63,243 nucleotides of DNA, taken from contig DDSP01000073.1 of assembly GCA_002343445.1 (NCBI GenBank), positions 956 to 64,198 on the forward strand, written 5' to 3'. Made by a program: the position numbers and the translations under genes. The notes under the pieces are model-generated. The model was not told where the DNA came from. It was given only the letters and a program-made list of their open reading frames with translations, and made no database searches. Source of the DNA: Chthonomonas sp. UBA2387 (GTDB taxonomy: Bacteria > Armatimonadota > Fimbriimonadia > Fimbriimonadales > Fimbriimonadaceae). Numbering within the stretch: position 1 is the first letter of the stretch; each line of letters begins with the position of its first letter. Shown one piece after another: positions 51,411 to 60,128 of the stretch.

Positions 51411-51439
51411 TTGCCAAATGGCGAGATGTGTGATATGAT
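51411..51439 (+). promoter_or_regulatory. promoter of the PEP-CTERM gene at 51524
   Basis: TTGCCA at 51411-51416 and TATGAT at 51434-51439, 17 bases apart. The leader of about 75 bases ends in AAGGAGG 6 bases before the ATG, one of the strongest ribosome sites in the window. Confidence 0.7.
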
Positions 51440-51523
51440 CATCTCCGTAAGGCGCACGGCCCGTTAGAGGCCAATCAAAAGCGCATACGACAGAGCCCCG
51501 CAAGAGGCTCGAAGGAGGACAGA

Positions 51524-52210
51524 ATGGTAAGAAACACACTGCTCTTGGCGGCGTTGGCCGTCACATCGGTAAGCTTTGCAGACGACTTCGGTGGTGGCAC
51601 GGGCGGCGCGATTCCTGACGCGACGGTTGACCACGTCACCCCTGGTCTCATCTCTTCGACGATCACCCCGAGCACGGGTGGCATGATGGTCACGATGTTC
51701 AACAGCGTCACCGTCTTCGGCCTGAACCACACGTGGGGCGGCGACGTCCAGATCAGCTTGACCAACGGTTCGAACACGGTCAACCTCGTCCACCGCATCG
51801 GCTCCGCCAACACCGGGTTCAACAACTTCGGCGACAGCTCGAACTACGGTTCGGACGGAACGACCGGCCTCACGGGTCGCGACTACACGTTCGTGAACTC
51901 GGGCGGAAGCGATTTGCTGGCGGCGTTTGTGGCCGCTGGCTCGACTGTCGGCGTGGCTGCTGGAACCTACAATCGGTCCGAGCACGCGTTTGCCACGGCT
52001 CCCGGCAACACGGGCCTTGACTTCACCGTGTTCACTGGCGTGGCTGCCGATTCGGATTGGACGCTTGAGGTTCATGACTGGGGCGGTGGCGACACGGGTT
52101 CGTTCTCGGGTTGGCAGTTCAACGCCGACGTCGTCCCTGAGCCGGGCTCCATGGCTGCCCTCGTCATTGGACTGGGCGCCTTGGCTGCTCGACGCCGCAA
52201 CCGCAAGTAA
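51524..52210 (+). CDS. PEP-CTERM protein with a P-domain-like fold
   Basis: 228 residues. Signal peptide 1-19; a beta-rich domain with DWTLEVHDWGGGDTGSFSGW near 185-204, the closing motif of proprotein-convertase P domains; then the PEP-CTERM anchor VPEPGSMAALVIGLGALAA with a basic tail at 209-228. PEP-CTERM proteins are cut and anchored by exosortase after export; no exosortase is in this window. A strong promoter, ribosome site and terminator suggest an abundant surface protein. Confidence 0.9.
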   Translation: MVRNTLLLAALAVTSVSFADDFGGGTGGAIPDATVDHVTPGLISSTITPSTGGMMVTMFNSVTVFGLNHTWGGDVQISLTNGSNTVNLVHRIGSANTGFNNFGDSSNYGSDGTTGLTGRDYTFVNSGGSDLLAAFVAAGSTVGVAAGTYNRSEHAFATAPGNTGLDFTVFTGVAADSDWTLEVHDWGGGDTGSFSGWQFNADVVPEPGSMAALVIGLGALAARRRNRK

Positions 52211-52232
52211 GCGGGCTGTTTCGGAGGAATCC

Positions 52233-52266
52233 ACGGTTAGGCCGCAAGGTTGGGCGGCCTAACCGT
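52233..52266 (+). terminator. hairpin terminator
   Basis: ACGGTTAGGCCGC and GCGGCCTAACCGT form a perfect 13-base-pair stem with an 8-base loop just after the PEP-CTERM gene, followed by TGGGCTGTTTC. Confidence 0.7.
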
Positions 52267-52432
52267 TGGGCTGTTTCATGCACACGATTACGTGTGCCGA
52301 TCAATGGTTTTGCTCTCACCGGCTAGGTGCCGGCTGGGCGATTGGCGAAGGGGGACTAAAAGGAATAGAGGCGTCTCCGCTGGGTCGCTGGGACCAAGGA
52401 GTACCTCCTCCGCGCCGCGCGCGTCTGATGAA

Positions 52433-54217
52433 ATGTCGATGCGCTGTCTCACGCACCTTCTCGGCTTACTCTTGGTCCCTTCGCTTGCCAATGCCCAGAT
52501 GTCTTTGGGGTGGACGTCGCGATCCAACGGCCCCGCCAACGGCAACGACTCGGCTCAGTCCGTCCTGGTGGCCCCCGATGGAGGCGCAATCGTCGGCGGC
52601 AGTTCCCAAGGTTCGGGCTCGGGCCTCGACTTCTGGATCGTCCGCTACGGCCCCACCGGCACCGTCGGGTGGACCTATCGCTACAACGGCACGGGCAACG
52701 GCGAGGACCAAGTCGTGGCGATGGGCGCGGACAACGCGGGCAACATCTACGCGGTCGGCCATTCGCTTGGTGCGTCCACCGGGTTCGATTTCGTCTTGGT
52801 GAAGCTGAACGCTTCGGGCGACGAGCAGTGGGTCCGGCGATATTCGGGGACGGCATCGGTTGGAGCAGATTTGCCACGGGCCCTGCACGTCGAACCCGCA
52901 ACCGGGGTTTGCCACGTCGCGGGTTCGGTATCCACACTGGGAAGCGACAACTTCGCCGTGATCAAAGTGTTCGCAACCGGTGCGTTGGCTTGGGACTTCC
53001 ACTTCGACCGCGCCGGATTGGCCGATTCCGCGGCGGCAGTCAAGACAGATGCCGCAGGGAACGTGTACGCCACGGGCTACTCGACCGCGTCAACGGGCAG
53101 GGACATGACGACCGTGAAGCTCACATCGGGCGGAGGGCTGGATCGGTTGGCTTACTACAACAACCCGTCCCTTTCGGCTGCCGACGAAGCGTTCGACCTC
53201 GTGGCCGACGACCAAGGTCGCGTGACGATCACGGGCTACTCGGCACAGACGTCCATCCTCGAAGACATGATGACCATCCGCTACGACTCGTCGTTCAATA
53301 CGGTGTGGACGGCCCGCTACAACGGGACGGGGGGCACCAACGCCGCCGCCTACGGCGTCGCGCGCGATCCGTATGGCAATGTGATCGTCGTCGGCGAATC
53401 CGTGGGCGTCAACTCGGGCTACGACCTGGTCGCGGTTTCCTATGGACCCACGGGCACGCAGCGCTACGTGTCCCGCTACAACGGTCCCGGCAATCGGGAG
53501 GATGTGGCGACCGCCGTTGCGTTCGATCCCGTTGGCAACGCCTTCGTCGCGGGCTACTCGTTCGGCAGCGGCACGTTCCTCGATTTCGTCTTGATCAAGT
53601 TCGATGCGGTCTTGGCCCAGCAATACGTGTTCCGCTACAGCGGGCCGGTTTCCGCCGACGATGTGGCGACTTCGGTAGCCGCGGACCGTTTCGGAAGGGT
53701 CGCCCTCACCGGTTGGTCGAACGGATCGGGAAGCGCCCGCGACTTTGCCACCCAGATGTACGGCCAGTCGGCGCCGCTCGGGGGAACCGTGACGCTGCAG
53801 GACTTTGGTGGCTCCCGCAACGGGCAACCGGTCACGGTCTCGGTGGGCCCGCTCGATCTCGCCGCGACATGGTCCGGCGATGCCACGCTCGATGGAGCAG
53901 GGAAGTTCACCCGCTCGGTCCCCTACACGGGCTTGGTGGATGTTCGCGTCAAAGCCTCGCACTGGCTGGCGGTACGGGTTGCGGGGGTAGCGGTGCATCC
54001 TGTCAACGGTGCCGAAATCGCTATCACGCTGGTGAACGGCGACGTCAACGGCGACAACTCGATCAACGCGACGGACTTCCTCTTGCTGCGCGCCGCCTAC
54101 GGCTCCACGGCCTCCTCGGCGAACTGGAACGCCAATGCCGACCTCGACGGGAACGGCTCGGTGAACCTGCAAGACTTCCTGATCCTGCGCAAGAACTTCG
54201 GGCGCACCGGCGACTGA
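52433..54217 (+). CDS. secreted beta-propeller protein with dockerin-like repeats
   Basis: 594 residues. Signal peptide 1-22. About 24-450 hold repeats of some 45-60 residues with the marks D-F-W/V-L-V-K/R-Y and the spacing G-N-x-Y-A/V-x-G-x-S, as in SBBP-type beta-propellers. A beta domain covers about 455-535. The C-terminal 60 residues carry two dockerin-like calcium loops, DVNGDNSINATDF and DLDGNGSVNLQDF. Dockerins bind cohesins in other proteins; no cohesin is visible here. It has a long stretch of about 170 bases after the terminator as its leader. Confidence 0.85.
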   Translation: MSMRCLTHLLGLLLVPSLANAQMSLGWTSRSNGPANGNDSAQSVLVAPDGGAIVGGSSQGSGSGLDFWIVRYGPTGTVGWTYRYNGTGNGEDQVVAMGADNAGNIYAVGHSLGASTGFDFVLVKLNASGDEQWVRRYSGTASVGADLPRALHVEPATGVCHVAGSVSTLGSDNFAVIKVFATGALAWDFHFDRAGLADSAAAVKTDAAGNVYATGYSTASTGRDMTTVKLTSGGGLDRLAYYNNPSLSAADEAFDLVADDQGRVTITGYSAQTSILEDMMTIRYDSSFNTVWTARYNGTGGTNAAAYGVARDPYGNVIVVGESVGVNSGYDLVAVSYGPTGTQRYVSRYNGPGNREDVATAVAFDPVGNAFVAGYSFGSGTFLDFVLIKFDAVLAQQYVFRYSGPVSADDVATSVAADRFGRVALTGWSNGSGSARDFATQMYGQSAPLGGTVTLQDFGGSRNGQPVTVSVGPLDLAATWSGDATLDGAGKFTRSVPYTGLVDVRVKASHWLAVRVAGVAVHPVNGAEIAITLVNGDVNGDNSINATDFLLLRAAYGSTASSANWNANADLDGNGSVNLQDFLILRKNFGRTGD

Positions 54218-54228
54218 CCCTCTGCTGG

Positions 54229-54234
54229 TACATT
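54229..54234 (+). promoter_or_regulatory. -10 box of the aldo/keto reductase gene
   Basis: TACATT ends 7 bases before ATG 54242. Confidence 0.4.
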
Positions 54235-54241
54235 GGGGTCC

Positions 54242-55210
54242 ATGCACTATCGGAAGTTGGGGCGCTTTGGCGTCCGCGTGAGCGAAGTGGCCGTTGGCGG
54301 CTGGCTGACCCACGGCCGTTCGATTCAGGACGAGACCACGGGACAGATCGTCCGGCGCGCCCTTGAGCTGGGCATCAACTTCTTCGACACCGCAGACGTG
54401 TACAACGCCGGGGAGGCGGAGAAGTCACTCGCCAAGGCGCTCGAAGGCGTGCGGCGCGACGACGTGTTCATCGCGACCAAGTGCTACTTCCCGATGTCCG
54501 ACAAGCCCAACGACCGGGGGCTGAGCAAGAAGCACATCTTCGAATCGGTGCACAACTCGCTTCGGCGACTCAAGACGGACTATGTGGACCTCCACCAGTT
54601 CCACCGGTTCGACCCCGAAGTGCAACTTGACGAGTCGGTGCGGGCGATCGACGAACTCATCAAGCAGGGCAAGGTGCTCTATTGGGGCGTGAGCGAGTGG
54701 CCCGCACACGAGATTTCGCGCGTCGCGGCGGTCGCGCGGGCGATGAACGCCAACCCGCCGGTCAGCAACCAGCCCAGCTACAGCATGCTCAACCGACGGG
54801 TTGAGGACGGGGTGCTCGACGCCACGCGAGCCGAGGGCATGGGCAACGTCGTGTTCTCTCCGCTGGCGCAGGGCGTCCTTTCGGGCAAGTACCTGCCGGG
54901 CCAGCCGCCTCCCGCAGGGACGCGCGGCGCGGACGACAAGAGCAACATGTTCATGGGCGGCGTGCTTCGCGACGAAGTGCTGACCCGCGTGCAAGAACTC
55001 AAGGCCTTCGCCGAGAACGAGCTCGGCGTCTCTGTGGCCGCCTTTGCCTTGGCCTGGTGCTTGCGCCGGCCCGAGGTCAGCAGCGTTATCATTGGGGCAA
55101 CGAAGCCCGAACAAGTGGATGCCAATGCCCAAGCCGCCGGACTCGCCTTTGGCGACGACGTTTGGGCGAAGGCGGATTCCATCCTCGGCTTCGCCAAGTC
55201 CAATGCCTAA
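54242..55210 (+). CDS. aldo/keto reductase
   Basis: 322 residues, (beta/alpha)8 fold of the AKR family, close to the voltage-gated-K-channel-beta-like group (AKR6/AKR11) by the opening YRKLGRFGVRVSEVAVGGW. Catalytic Asp and Tyr are in FFDTADVYNAG near 45-55, Lys in FIATKCY near 78, and His in DLHQFHR near 117. The C-terminal NADPH site GATKPEQV is near 290. Substrate unknown. Its stop overlaps the ACT protein gene. Confidence 0.92.
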   Translation: MHYRKLGRFGVRVSEVAVGGWLTHGRSIQDETTGQIVRRALELGINFFDTADVYNAGEAEKSLAKALEGVRRDDVFIATKCYFPMSDKPNDRGLSKKHIFESVHNSLRRLKTDYVDLHQFHRFDPEVQLDESVRAIDELIKQGKVLYWGVSEWPAHEISRVAAVARAMNANPPVSNQPSYSMLNRRVEDGVLDATRAEGMGNVVFSPLAQGVLSGKYLPGQPPPAGTRGADDKSNMFMGGVLRDEVLTRVQELKAFAENELGVSVAAFALAWCLRRPEVSSVIIGATKPEQVDANAQAAGLAFGDDVWAKADSILGFAKSNA

Positions 55211-55676
55211 GCAGACTGTTTTCGAAAGCAAGCGAGGGGTCAGTCGCGTCGAGGTGCGCGAGGGCTACTCGCAGGTCCTCTTCAGCGGGTTGCCCGAGCC
55301 GCTCGTCGCGAGCCGTGTGGCCGTCCTTGAGGTCATCGCCCAAGCGGGTGTGAGCATCGACTTCCTCAAGTTGACGCAATCCGGCCTGTCGTTCTTGGTT
55401 CCCGAAGCGAAGTCCGAGGAGGTCGAGGCGGCTATCCGCTCCATCGGCTACCGGTACGAGGTGCTGCAGCATCGCGCCATCGTGCTGGCCCATGCGGTGA
55501 ACATGAGGGACGAGGAGGGCCTGATCGCGCGCATCGTGGGCACGGCCATCCGGTGCGGCGTGCAGATCGACCACATCGGCGACATGCACGACCGCGTGCT
55601 CATGGTGGTTTCGGACTTCGACGTGCCGCGTCTGCAGGAAGCCATCGCCCCGATCGCAGCAGGGGGCCGACCGTGA
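55203..55676 (+). CDS. ACT-domain protein
   Basis: 157 residues with two ACT-like repeats (about 10-75 and 80-150), the ligand-sensing fold of amino-acid enzymes; the second half reads ARIVGTAIRCGVQIDHIGDMHDRVLMVVSD, close to the end of aspartokinase regulatory regions. No catalytic part. Its ATG lies inside the end of the aldo/keto reductase gene and its stop overlaps the aspartokinase start (GTGA). It may be a separate regulatory subunit of that enzyme. Confidence 0.75.
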   Translation: MPKQTVFESKRGVSRVEVREGYSQVLFSGLPEPLVASRVAVLEVIAQAGVSIDFLKLTQSGLSFLVPEAKSEEVEAAIRSIGYRYEVLQHRAIVLAHAVNMRDEEGLIARIVGTAIRCGVQIDHIGDMHDRVLMVVSDFDVPRLQEAIAPIAAGGRP

Positions 55677-57019
55677 GGATCAAGGTGATGAAGTTCGGCG
55701 GCACGAGCGTGGCCACCCCGGAGGCCCGCAACTCGGCGGCGCTTCGCGTGATCTCGGCAAAAGAGCAGGGCTTCAGCCCGGTCGTCGTGGTCAGCGCGAT
55801 CGGTCGGCGCGGCGCGCCCTACGCCACCGACACGCTGATCAATGCCCTCGCCGAAGTGGACCCGCCCACCGCGCCACGCCCCCGCGAACTCGACTTGCTC
55901 ATGTCGTGCGGGGAGGTGCTCTCGGCGGTGCTGTTCGCGCATCTGCTCAAGTCGCTTGGCCACCCCGCGTCGGCGATGACGGGCGTGCAAGCGGGCATTC
56001 ACACCGACGGCAACTACGGCAACGCCCGCGTGACCCAAGTGGAACCGGCGGGCATTCTGCGGTTTCTGGAGCAGGGCGACATCCCGGTCGTCTGCGGTTT
56101 TCAGGGCGTTTGCGCCTCGCCCGAAGGGTGGCTGAGCGAGATCACCACGCTCGGGCGCGGCGGCAGCGACACCACGGGTTCGGCTCTGGGTGCGGCGCTG
56201 GGCGCGGAAGCGGTCGAGGTGTTCACCGATGTGGACGGCGTCAAGTCCGCCGACCCCGACTTCGTGCCCCATGCGCCGACGTTGCGGACGGTGACCTACG
56301 ACGAGGTGGCCGAGATCGCCCACCTCGGCGCCAAGGTCCTGCACCCTCGGGCCGCCGAGATCGCGATGAACAACGGCATCCCGCTTTGGGTGAAGAACAC
56401 GTTTTCCGACGACCCTGGCACGCGCATCGTGCCGCGAAGCGATTACCCCGGCAAGCGGGTGACAGGCGTCACGCACACCGGCAAGCTGGTGTACCTGCAA
56501 TTCAACTTCGAATCCTCGGAGGCCAGCCACGTTCGCGAACTCCAGTCCGTCGTCTACGAAATGCTGGAGCGGTACGGAATCAACCTGTTCATGATCAACG
56601 TGAGCCCGACCGGGCTCGGCTTCGGCGTGCCTCGCTCGCAGTACGAAGTGGTGATGGACCTGATGGACGGGCTGGTTTTGCCGCTCGACGGCGGACGCCC
56701 GGTGATTTACCTGTTCCAGATCGGCCCGGCGACGAAGGAAGTCGAGACTCAAGAGCGGTTGCTGCGCCCCTTGGGCGAACAGCGGCGCATCGTCGCCGAG
56801 GTCACCGAGGGTTGCACCATGGTCTCGGTGATCGGGCACGAGGTGCTGCAGCAGCCGGGCATCTTCCTGCGCACCCTGCGGACGCTGCACGAGGCGAAGG
56901 TGCCCGTGCTCCAAACCTCGGACAGCGACCTCTCGGTGAGTTGCCTTGTCCCCGAGGCGGACATGGAGCGCGCCGTTCGTACGCTGCACGACGCCTTCGC
57001 TGGCGCCGTCGCGCCTTGA
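55673..57019 (+). CDS. lysC: aspartate kinase
   Basis: 448 residues. The catalytic part begins KVMKFGGTSVAT and contains LGRGGSDTTGSALGAALGA near 163-181 and FTDVDGVKSADP near 184-195, as in aspartokinases. Two ACT repeats follow at about 300-448. It makes aspartyl phosphate for lysine, threonine and methionine. The GTG start at 55673 overlaps the stop of the ACT-protein gene. Inhibition by lysine or threonine is likely, type not readable. Confidence 0.92.
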   Translation: MRIKVMKFGGTSVATPEARNSAALRVISAKEQGFSPVVVVSAIGRRGAPYATDTLINALAEVDPPTAPRPRELDLLMSCGEVLSAVLFAHLLKSLGHPASAMTGVQAGIHTDGNYGNARVTQVEPAGILRFLEQGDIPVVCGFQGVCASPEGWLSEITTLGRGGSDTTGSALGAALGAEAVEVFTDVDGVKSADPDFVPHAPTLRTVTYDEVAEIAHLGAKVLHPRAAEIAMNNGIPLWVKNTFSDDPGTRIVPRSDYPGKRVTGVTHTGKLVYLQFNFESSEASHVRELQSVVYEMLERYGINLFMINVSPTGLGFGVPRSQYEVVMDLMDGLVLPLDGGRPVIYLFQIGPATKEVETQERLLRPLGEQRRIVAEVTEGCTMVSVIGHEVLQQPGIFLRTLRTLHEAKVPVLQTSDSDLSVSCLVPEADMERAVRTLHDAFAGAVAP

Positions 57020-57022
57020 TCG

Positions 57023-57057
57023 CTCAGGCTGGCCTTGGCGAGAGGCTTCAGCCTGAG
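57023..57057 (+). other. hairpin after aspartate kinase
   Basis: CTCAGGCT and AGCCTGAG form an 8-base-pair stem with a 19-base loop, 3 bases after the aspartokinase stop. No T run, so a weak terminator at best. The gap 57020-57339 has no gene that I can support. Confidence 0.35.
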
Positions 57058-57189
57058 GGCACGGCGGGAGGCGGTTTCCATCTGAGGTGCTTTGGTCTCA
57101 GGCCGGGCGTTTCGACTTCGATGCGGCCCGGTGCCGCACCGTCGCGGCGGACCCTTGGATGCGAACGGCGAAGAAGGAGGATGGAAGAG

Positions 57190-57260
57190 GGTACCAGGGG
57201 GTGGGACATGTTCCGACCCCTTGTCCGGCACCAATCGGAACCGGCTATTGGCGGGGTCGG
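57190..57260. repeat. REP-like structured element
   Basis: GGTACC (57190-57195) pairs with the near-copy GGCACC (57227-57232) as arms of an imperfect 43-base hairpin. Overlapping it, CCGACCCC (57213-57220) pairs with GGGGTCGG (57253-57260), enclosing CCAAT/ATTGG. It lies in a gene-free gap between convergent genes, the usual place of REP elements. Confidence 0.4.
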
Positions 57261-57339
57261 AACTCTTGATTGGAAGGCATTTGTCGCGAGACAAGCCGCC
57301 CGTACGCGAGTTCGGGCGATCCTGGCCCTCCCCCGGTAG

Positions 57340-57981
57340 CTACGAGCGCGTCTCCTGGGCCCTCCGGCGGCGCGACCGGGCGGCGATGCCCACGAGCCCA
57401 GCCATGAGGGCTGCCACGGACGCAGGCTCGGGAACTCCTTCGACCTTCATGGTTGCCAGCCCTATGCTCGTGTAGTTGTAGCCAGCGCCTTGGTTCCAAG
57501 CCGAGAGGCCAAGATCGCCGCTCGAAGCTCCAACATCAAAGGTCCATCTGCCCGATGTCATGACGTCCCCCGTGACTTGGAGCCAGTACTTCTGGCCCGC
57601 CGTCAGCCCGATGTTCAGTCCGCTGACTGTCAGCAAGTTCGTGTTCGGCCCCGAGAACGAGTATGCCGTGCTGTCGGCGAATGCTCCGGAGCCGATCAGG
57701 GTGCCGACTGTGTTGGCATTGTCCGTGAGGATGCTCAGCTGACCACCCCCCGTCGGCGAGATCGACTCCTTGAAGAACGAGACGGTCAGGTCCGTGACCG
57801 TGCCCGTCGCTTGGGACGTGAACTGTTGGGCGACGAACTGAGGCTGGGGTGATCCGGTGCCGCCGATGATCCATTGGCCATTCCAGTTGTAGCCGGTGAA
57901 GTTGTCGAAGAAGGTGGTTTGTGCCTGCGATGCGGCAGCCAGAGCAAAGAGAGAGAGCGATACGATCGTTCGTTGCTTCAT
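57340..57981 (-). CDS. PEP-CTERM protein
   Basis: 213 residues. Signal peptide 1-20 (ending AASQAQ), a beta-rich mature domain with many Gly, Ser, Thr and Asn and Trp-containing strands, then the anchor VPEPASVAALMAGLVGIAA followed by SRRRRAQ. No lineage-specific motif. AGGAG lies about 8 bases before the ATG and TACATT further up is a candidate -10. The second exosortase substrate in the window, unrelated in sequence to the first. Confidence 0.88.
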   Translation of the reverse strand: MKQRTIVSLSLFALAAASQAQTTFFDNFTGYNWNGQWIIGGTGSPQPQFVAQQFTSQATGTVTDLTVSFFKESISPTGGGQLSILTDNANTVGTLIGSGAFADSTAYSFSGPNTNLLTVSGLNIGLTAGQKYWLQVTGDVMTSGRWTFDVGASSGDLGLSAWNQGAGYNYTSIGLATMKVEGVPEPASVAALMAGLVGIAARSRRRRAQETRS

Positions 57982-58379
57982 GGTGTTGGCTCCTATCTGG
58001 TCCTGTTCGTTCGTGGAACAGCGAACCCATGTGAAATGTACAGGCAGACCTGTGACGGGGACGTGACGAGATCAAGCGCATGATGCCGGGACGGGGTCAC
58101 AGTTACGTCACACTTCAGCGGCCCCCGTGTACTAAGCAGCACGCCCCAAGGCCGAAGAAACGTTCAGACTATGTATTGCAGCGTGCAGTACCCCTCTATA
58201 CGCCTTACGTCCCAGCAGCCCTCCCGAAGGCGTGGGTGGCTCATCGTGCTGCCGATGTTTCTGCCCCTCGCCTGAATACGGCGAGCCACGGATCACCGGG
58301 TCGAACACCGAAAAACCGAACACCAAGCCCGGAACACTGAGCTCTGAACGCCCCCTGTTACCATGTCCAACGCGATCGC
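57982..58379. other. gene-free interval
   Basis: Leader of the PEP-CTERM gene on the left, then no convincing open frame. The right end holds four GAAC(AC) units at 58303, 58318, 58332 and 58346, spaced 14-15 bases, a decayed tandem repeat. Confidence 0.5.
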
Positions 58380-59267
58380 TCAGGCGGCCGCGTAACTCGT
58401 TTCCAATGCGGTCCGAGTCAGCTTGCCCACCGCCTCGACGGCGTTCGCGATCTCCTCGTCTTGGAGGCCGACTTCCAGCTTGATCTCGGGAAACACCGAG
58501 GGTTCGAAGTCCCAACTCTCCAAGGCGAACCCGTTGGCATCGGCCAGATAGTTCGCGTAGCTCATGCAGTAGAGCGCAGTGAGTTCCGTTTCATGTTCCC
58601 ACGGAGTGTCAAGGTAGCGCTGGGTCGTTTCAAAGATCTCGGGGAGTCCCCACGTGTTGCACGCCAGCGCACCCAGCCGGTTGAGGGGGTTCTCGAAGAT
58701 CAGCTCGAAGCCTTCCACGAAGCTCTTGTGCGCTCGTCGGGCAAACGTGGAGACACGCGTCACGGCGGCGGGCGACACGATGGCCATCACGCCCACGGAC
58801 AGGTCGTGCATCACGCCGGCGGCGAACACCTCGTCGGCGGACCAGCGGGTCTCGAAGGGCTCGATGGTGTGGCGACGCGCGAACAGGTAGCGTGCCATGA
58901 AGCCCACGAACAGCGAATGGCGGGCAAGCGACACAGGATCGAATCCGGGCACCGACCGATACTTCTTCACCATGTCGTTGATGAGGAGCGACGTACCCAC
59001 CGAGCGAACGGTGCGTTGTCCGAGTCGCATGATCGCGCCGCGAACGGTTGTGATTGGCGCTTCGACGGTGCCCATTATGCTGGCCGCGCGCAAGAGGTCC
59101 GCCGTGAGTGCGGGGTCGCACGTGACGACGCGCTCAAGGTCGATGGCCGAGGCTTCGCCCGTGTCGATCACACGGATGAGCCGCATGACGGTCGAAGGCA
59201 GCGGCGGCAGTGTGCCGCTCCGCTTGAAAAGAAACTCGAGGCGTTCGTATCCCTGGTTTTCGCTCAT
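58380..59267 (-). CDS. HDOD-domain signalling protein
   Basis: 295 residues made almost wholly of one HDOD domain, beginning TLPPLPSTVMRLIRVID near 19-35 with LLRAASIMG near 58 and the H-D relic in FAAGVMHDLSVGVMAI near 148-163. HDOD proteins are relatives of HD phosphohydrolases that usually act as regulators without hydrolysis; the His-Asp pair at 154-155 is kept here but other metal ligands are not obvious. No attached receiver or GGDEF domain. Partner unknown. Confidence 0.85.
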   Translation of the reverse strand: MSENQGYERLEFLFKRSGTLPPLPSTVMRLIRVIDTGEASAIDLERVVTCDPALTADLLRAASIMGTVEAPITTVRGAIMRLGQRTVRSVGTSLLINDMVKKYRSVPGFDPVSLARHSLFVGFMARYLFARRHTIEPFETRWSADEVFAAGVMHDLSVGVMAIVSPAAVTRVSTFARRAHKSFVEGFELIFENPLNRLGALACNTWGLPEIFETTQRYLDTPWEHETELTALYCMSYANYLADANGFALESWDFEPSVFPEIKLEVGLQDEEIANAVEAVGKLTRTALETSYAAA

Positions 59268-59392
59268 AGTCAGTCGGTCTCACCCACAACCGACCGCAAC
59301 GTTCCGTCGCTGGTTCCCAGACCCTTCCACGACCCAAAACTAGCGCGGTCACCTGAAATGATCGGCAGATCGGGCCCCGAGCCTCAGCGGGT

Positions 59393-60049
59393 TCAAAGAG
59401 TATGGGAAAGAAACCACTCGGCAAGGCCCGCATCCCGGTAGGCGGCGTCCCAGCAGTTGTGGCCGAGTTCGGGATACAGCGTGAGCTTGGGGTGCGCGCC
59501 GAGCTTCTCGAGGGCCGCGACCAGGTCCTTCGATCCCTCGGGTTTGACGGCCTGATCCTTCTCGCCATGAAACGCCCAAAGGGGCATGTCCGCCAAGTCC
59601 TTGGCGGCGGCCGTCGGGTCTTCGGACCAGCCACAGACCGGCGCGATCGCGGCGAAGTCCCACACCAGTTTCTTGGCCAACGCGATGGTCCCGTGGCCTC
59701 CTTGGCTCAGCCCGGTCAGGTAGCGCTGGTGGGGGTGGATGGCGTAGGCCTTCTCGACGTCGCGAAGGATGGCGTTCACCGTCTCACGCTCGGTGGGCCA
59801 AAGCTTGTCGAACTCGGGCTTTTGCGGCGCGACGACCAGGAACGGCCACTCGTCTCGCTTGCGCAGAATCGCCGGCGGCAGACCGTTGAACAACTGGAAC
59901 AGCCCGTCGGAGCCGCTCTCCCCGCGCCCGTGCAGGAACACGATGGTCGCGTTCGGCGTGTCCTCGCGGTAGGTTCGCGGAACATAGACCACGTATCGCC
60001 GGGTGGCACCGGCGACTTGGACGTCTTTCTCGATGAAGCCATTGACCAT
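59393..60049 (-). CDS. alpha/beta-hydrolase esterase
   Basis: 218 residues, no signal peptide. Oxyanion strand FLHGRGESG near 38-46, nucleophile elbow GLSQGGHG with Ser115, acid Asp165 in HGEKDQAV and His197 in ELGHNCW. Closest in look to the phospholipase/carboxylesterase and polyhydroxybutyrate-depolymerase-like hydrolases of the prolyl-oligopeptidase group. Substrate unknown. It ends 125 bases from the HDOD gene start, and that gap shows nothing clear. Confidence 0.88.
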   Translation of the reverse strand: MVNGFIEKDVQVAGATRRYVVYVPRTYREDTPNATIVFLHGRGESGSDGLFQLFNGLPPAILRKRDEWPFLVVAPQKPEFDKLWPTERETVNAILRDVEKAYAIHPHQRYLTGLSQGGHGTIALAKKLVWDFAAIAPVCGWSEDPTAAAKDLADMPLWAFHGEKDQAVKPEGSKDLVAALEKLGAHPKLTLYPELGHNCWDAAYRDAGLAEWFLSHTL

Positions 60050-60128
60050 GTGTTTGGGAGCTTACCGGACGCCTATGCCCATCACGCGCCCGGTGGTTCG
60101 GGTACCTTCGTCACTCGGTCCGAACCCA

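Noticed and set aside
52510..54366. 618-codon plus-strand frame overlapping the propeller gene
   Set aside because: Arg-rich shadow of the propeller gene in another frame; it runs through the next gene's start.
56749..57294. Minus-strand gene in the gap after aspartokinase
   Set aside because: It mostly lies opposite the aspartokinase gene, has no start signal and no recognisable pattern.
58303..58350. CRISPR-like or regulatory repeat
   Set aside because: Four short GAAC units spaced 14-15 bases are too short and too variable; best seen as a decayed tandem repeat.
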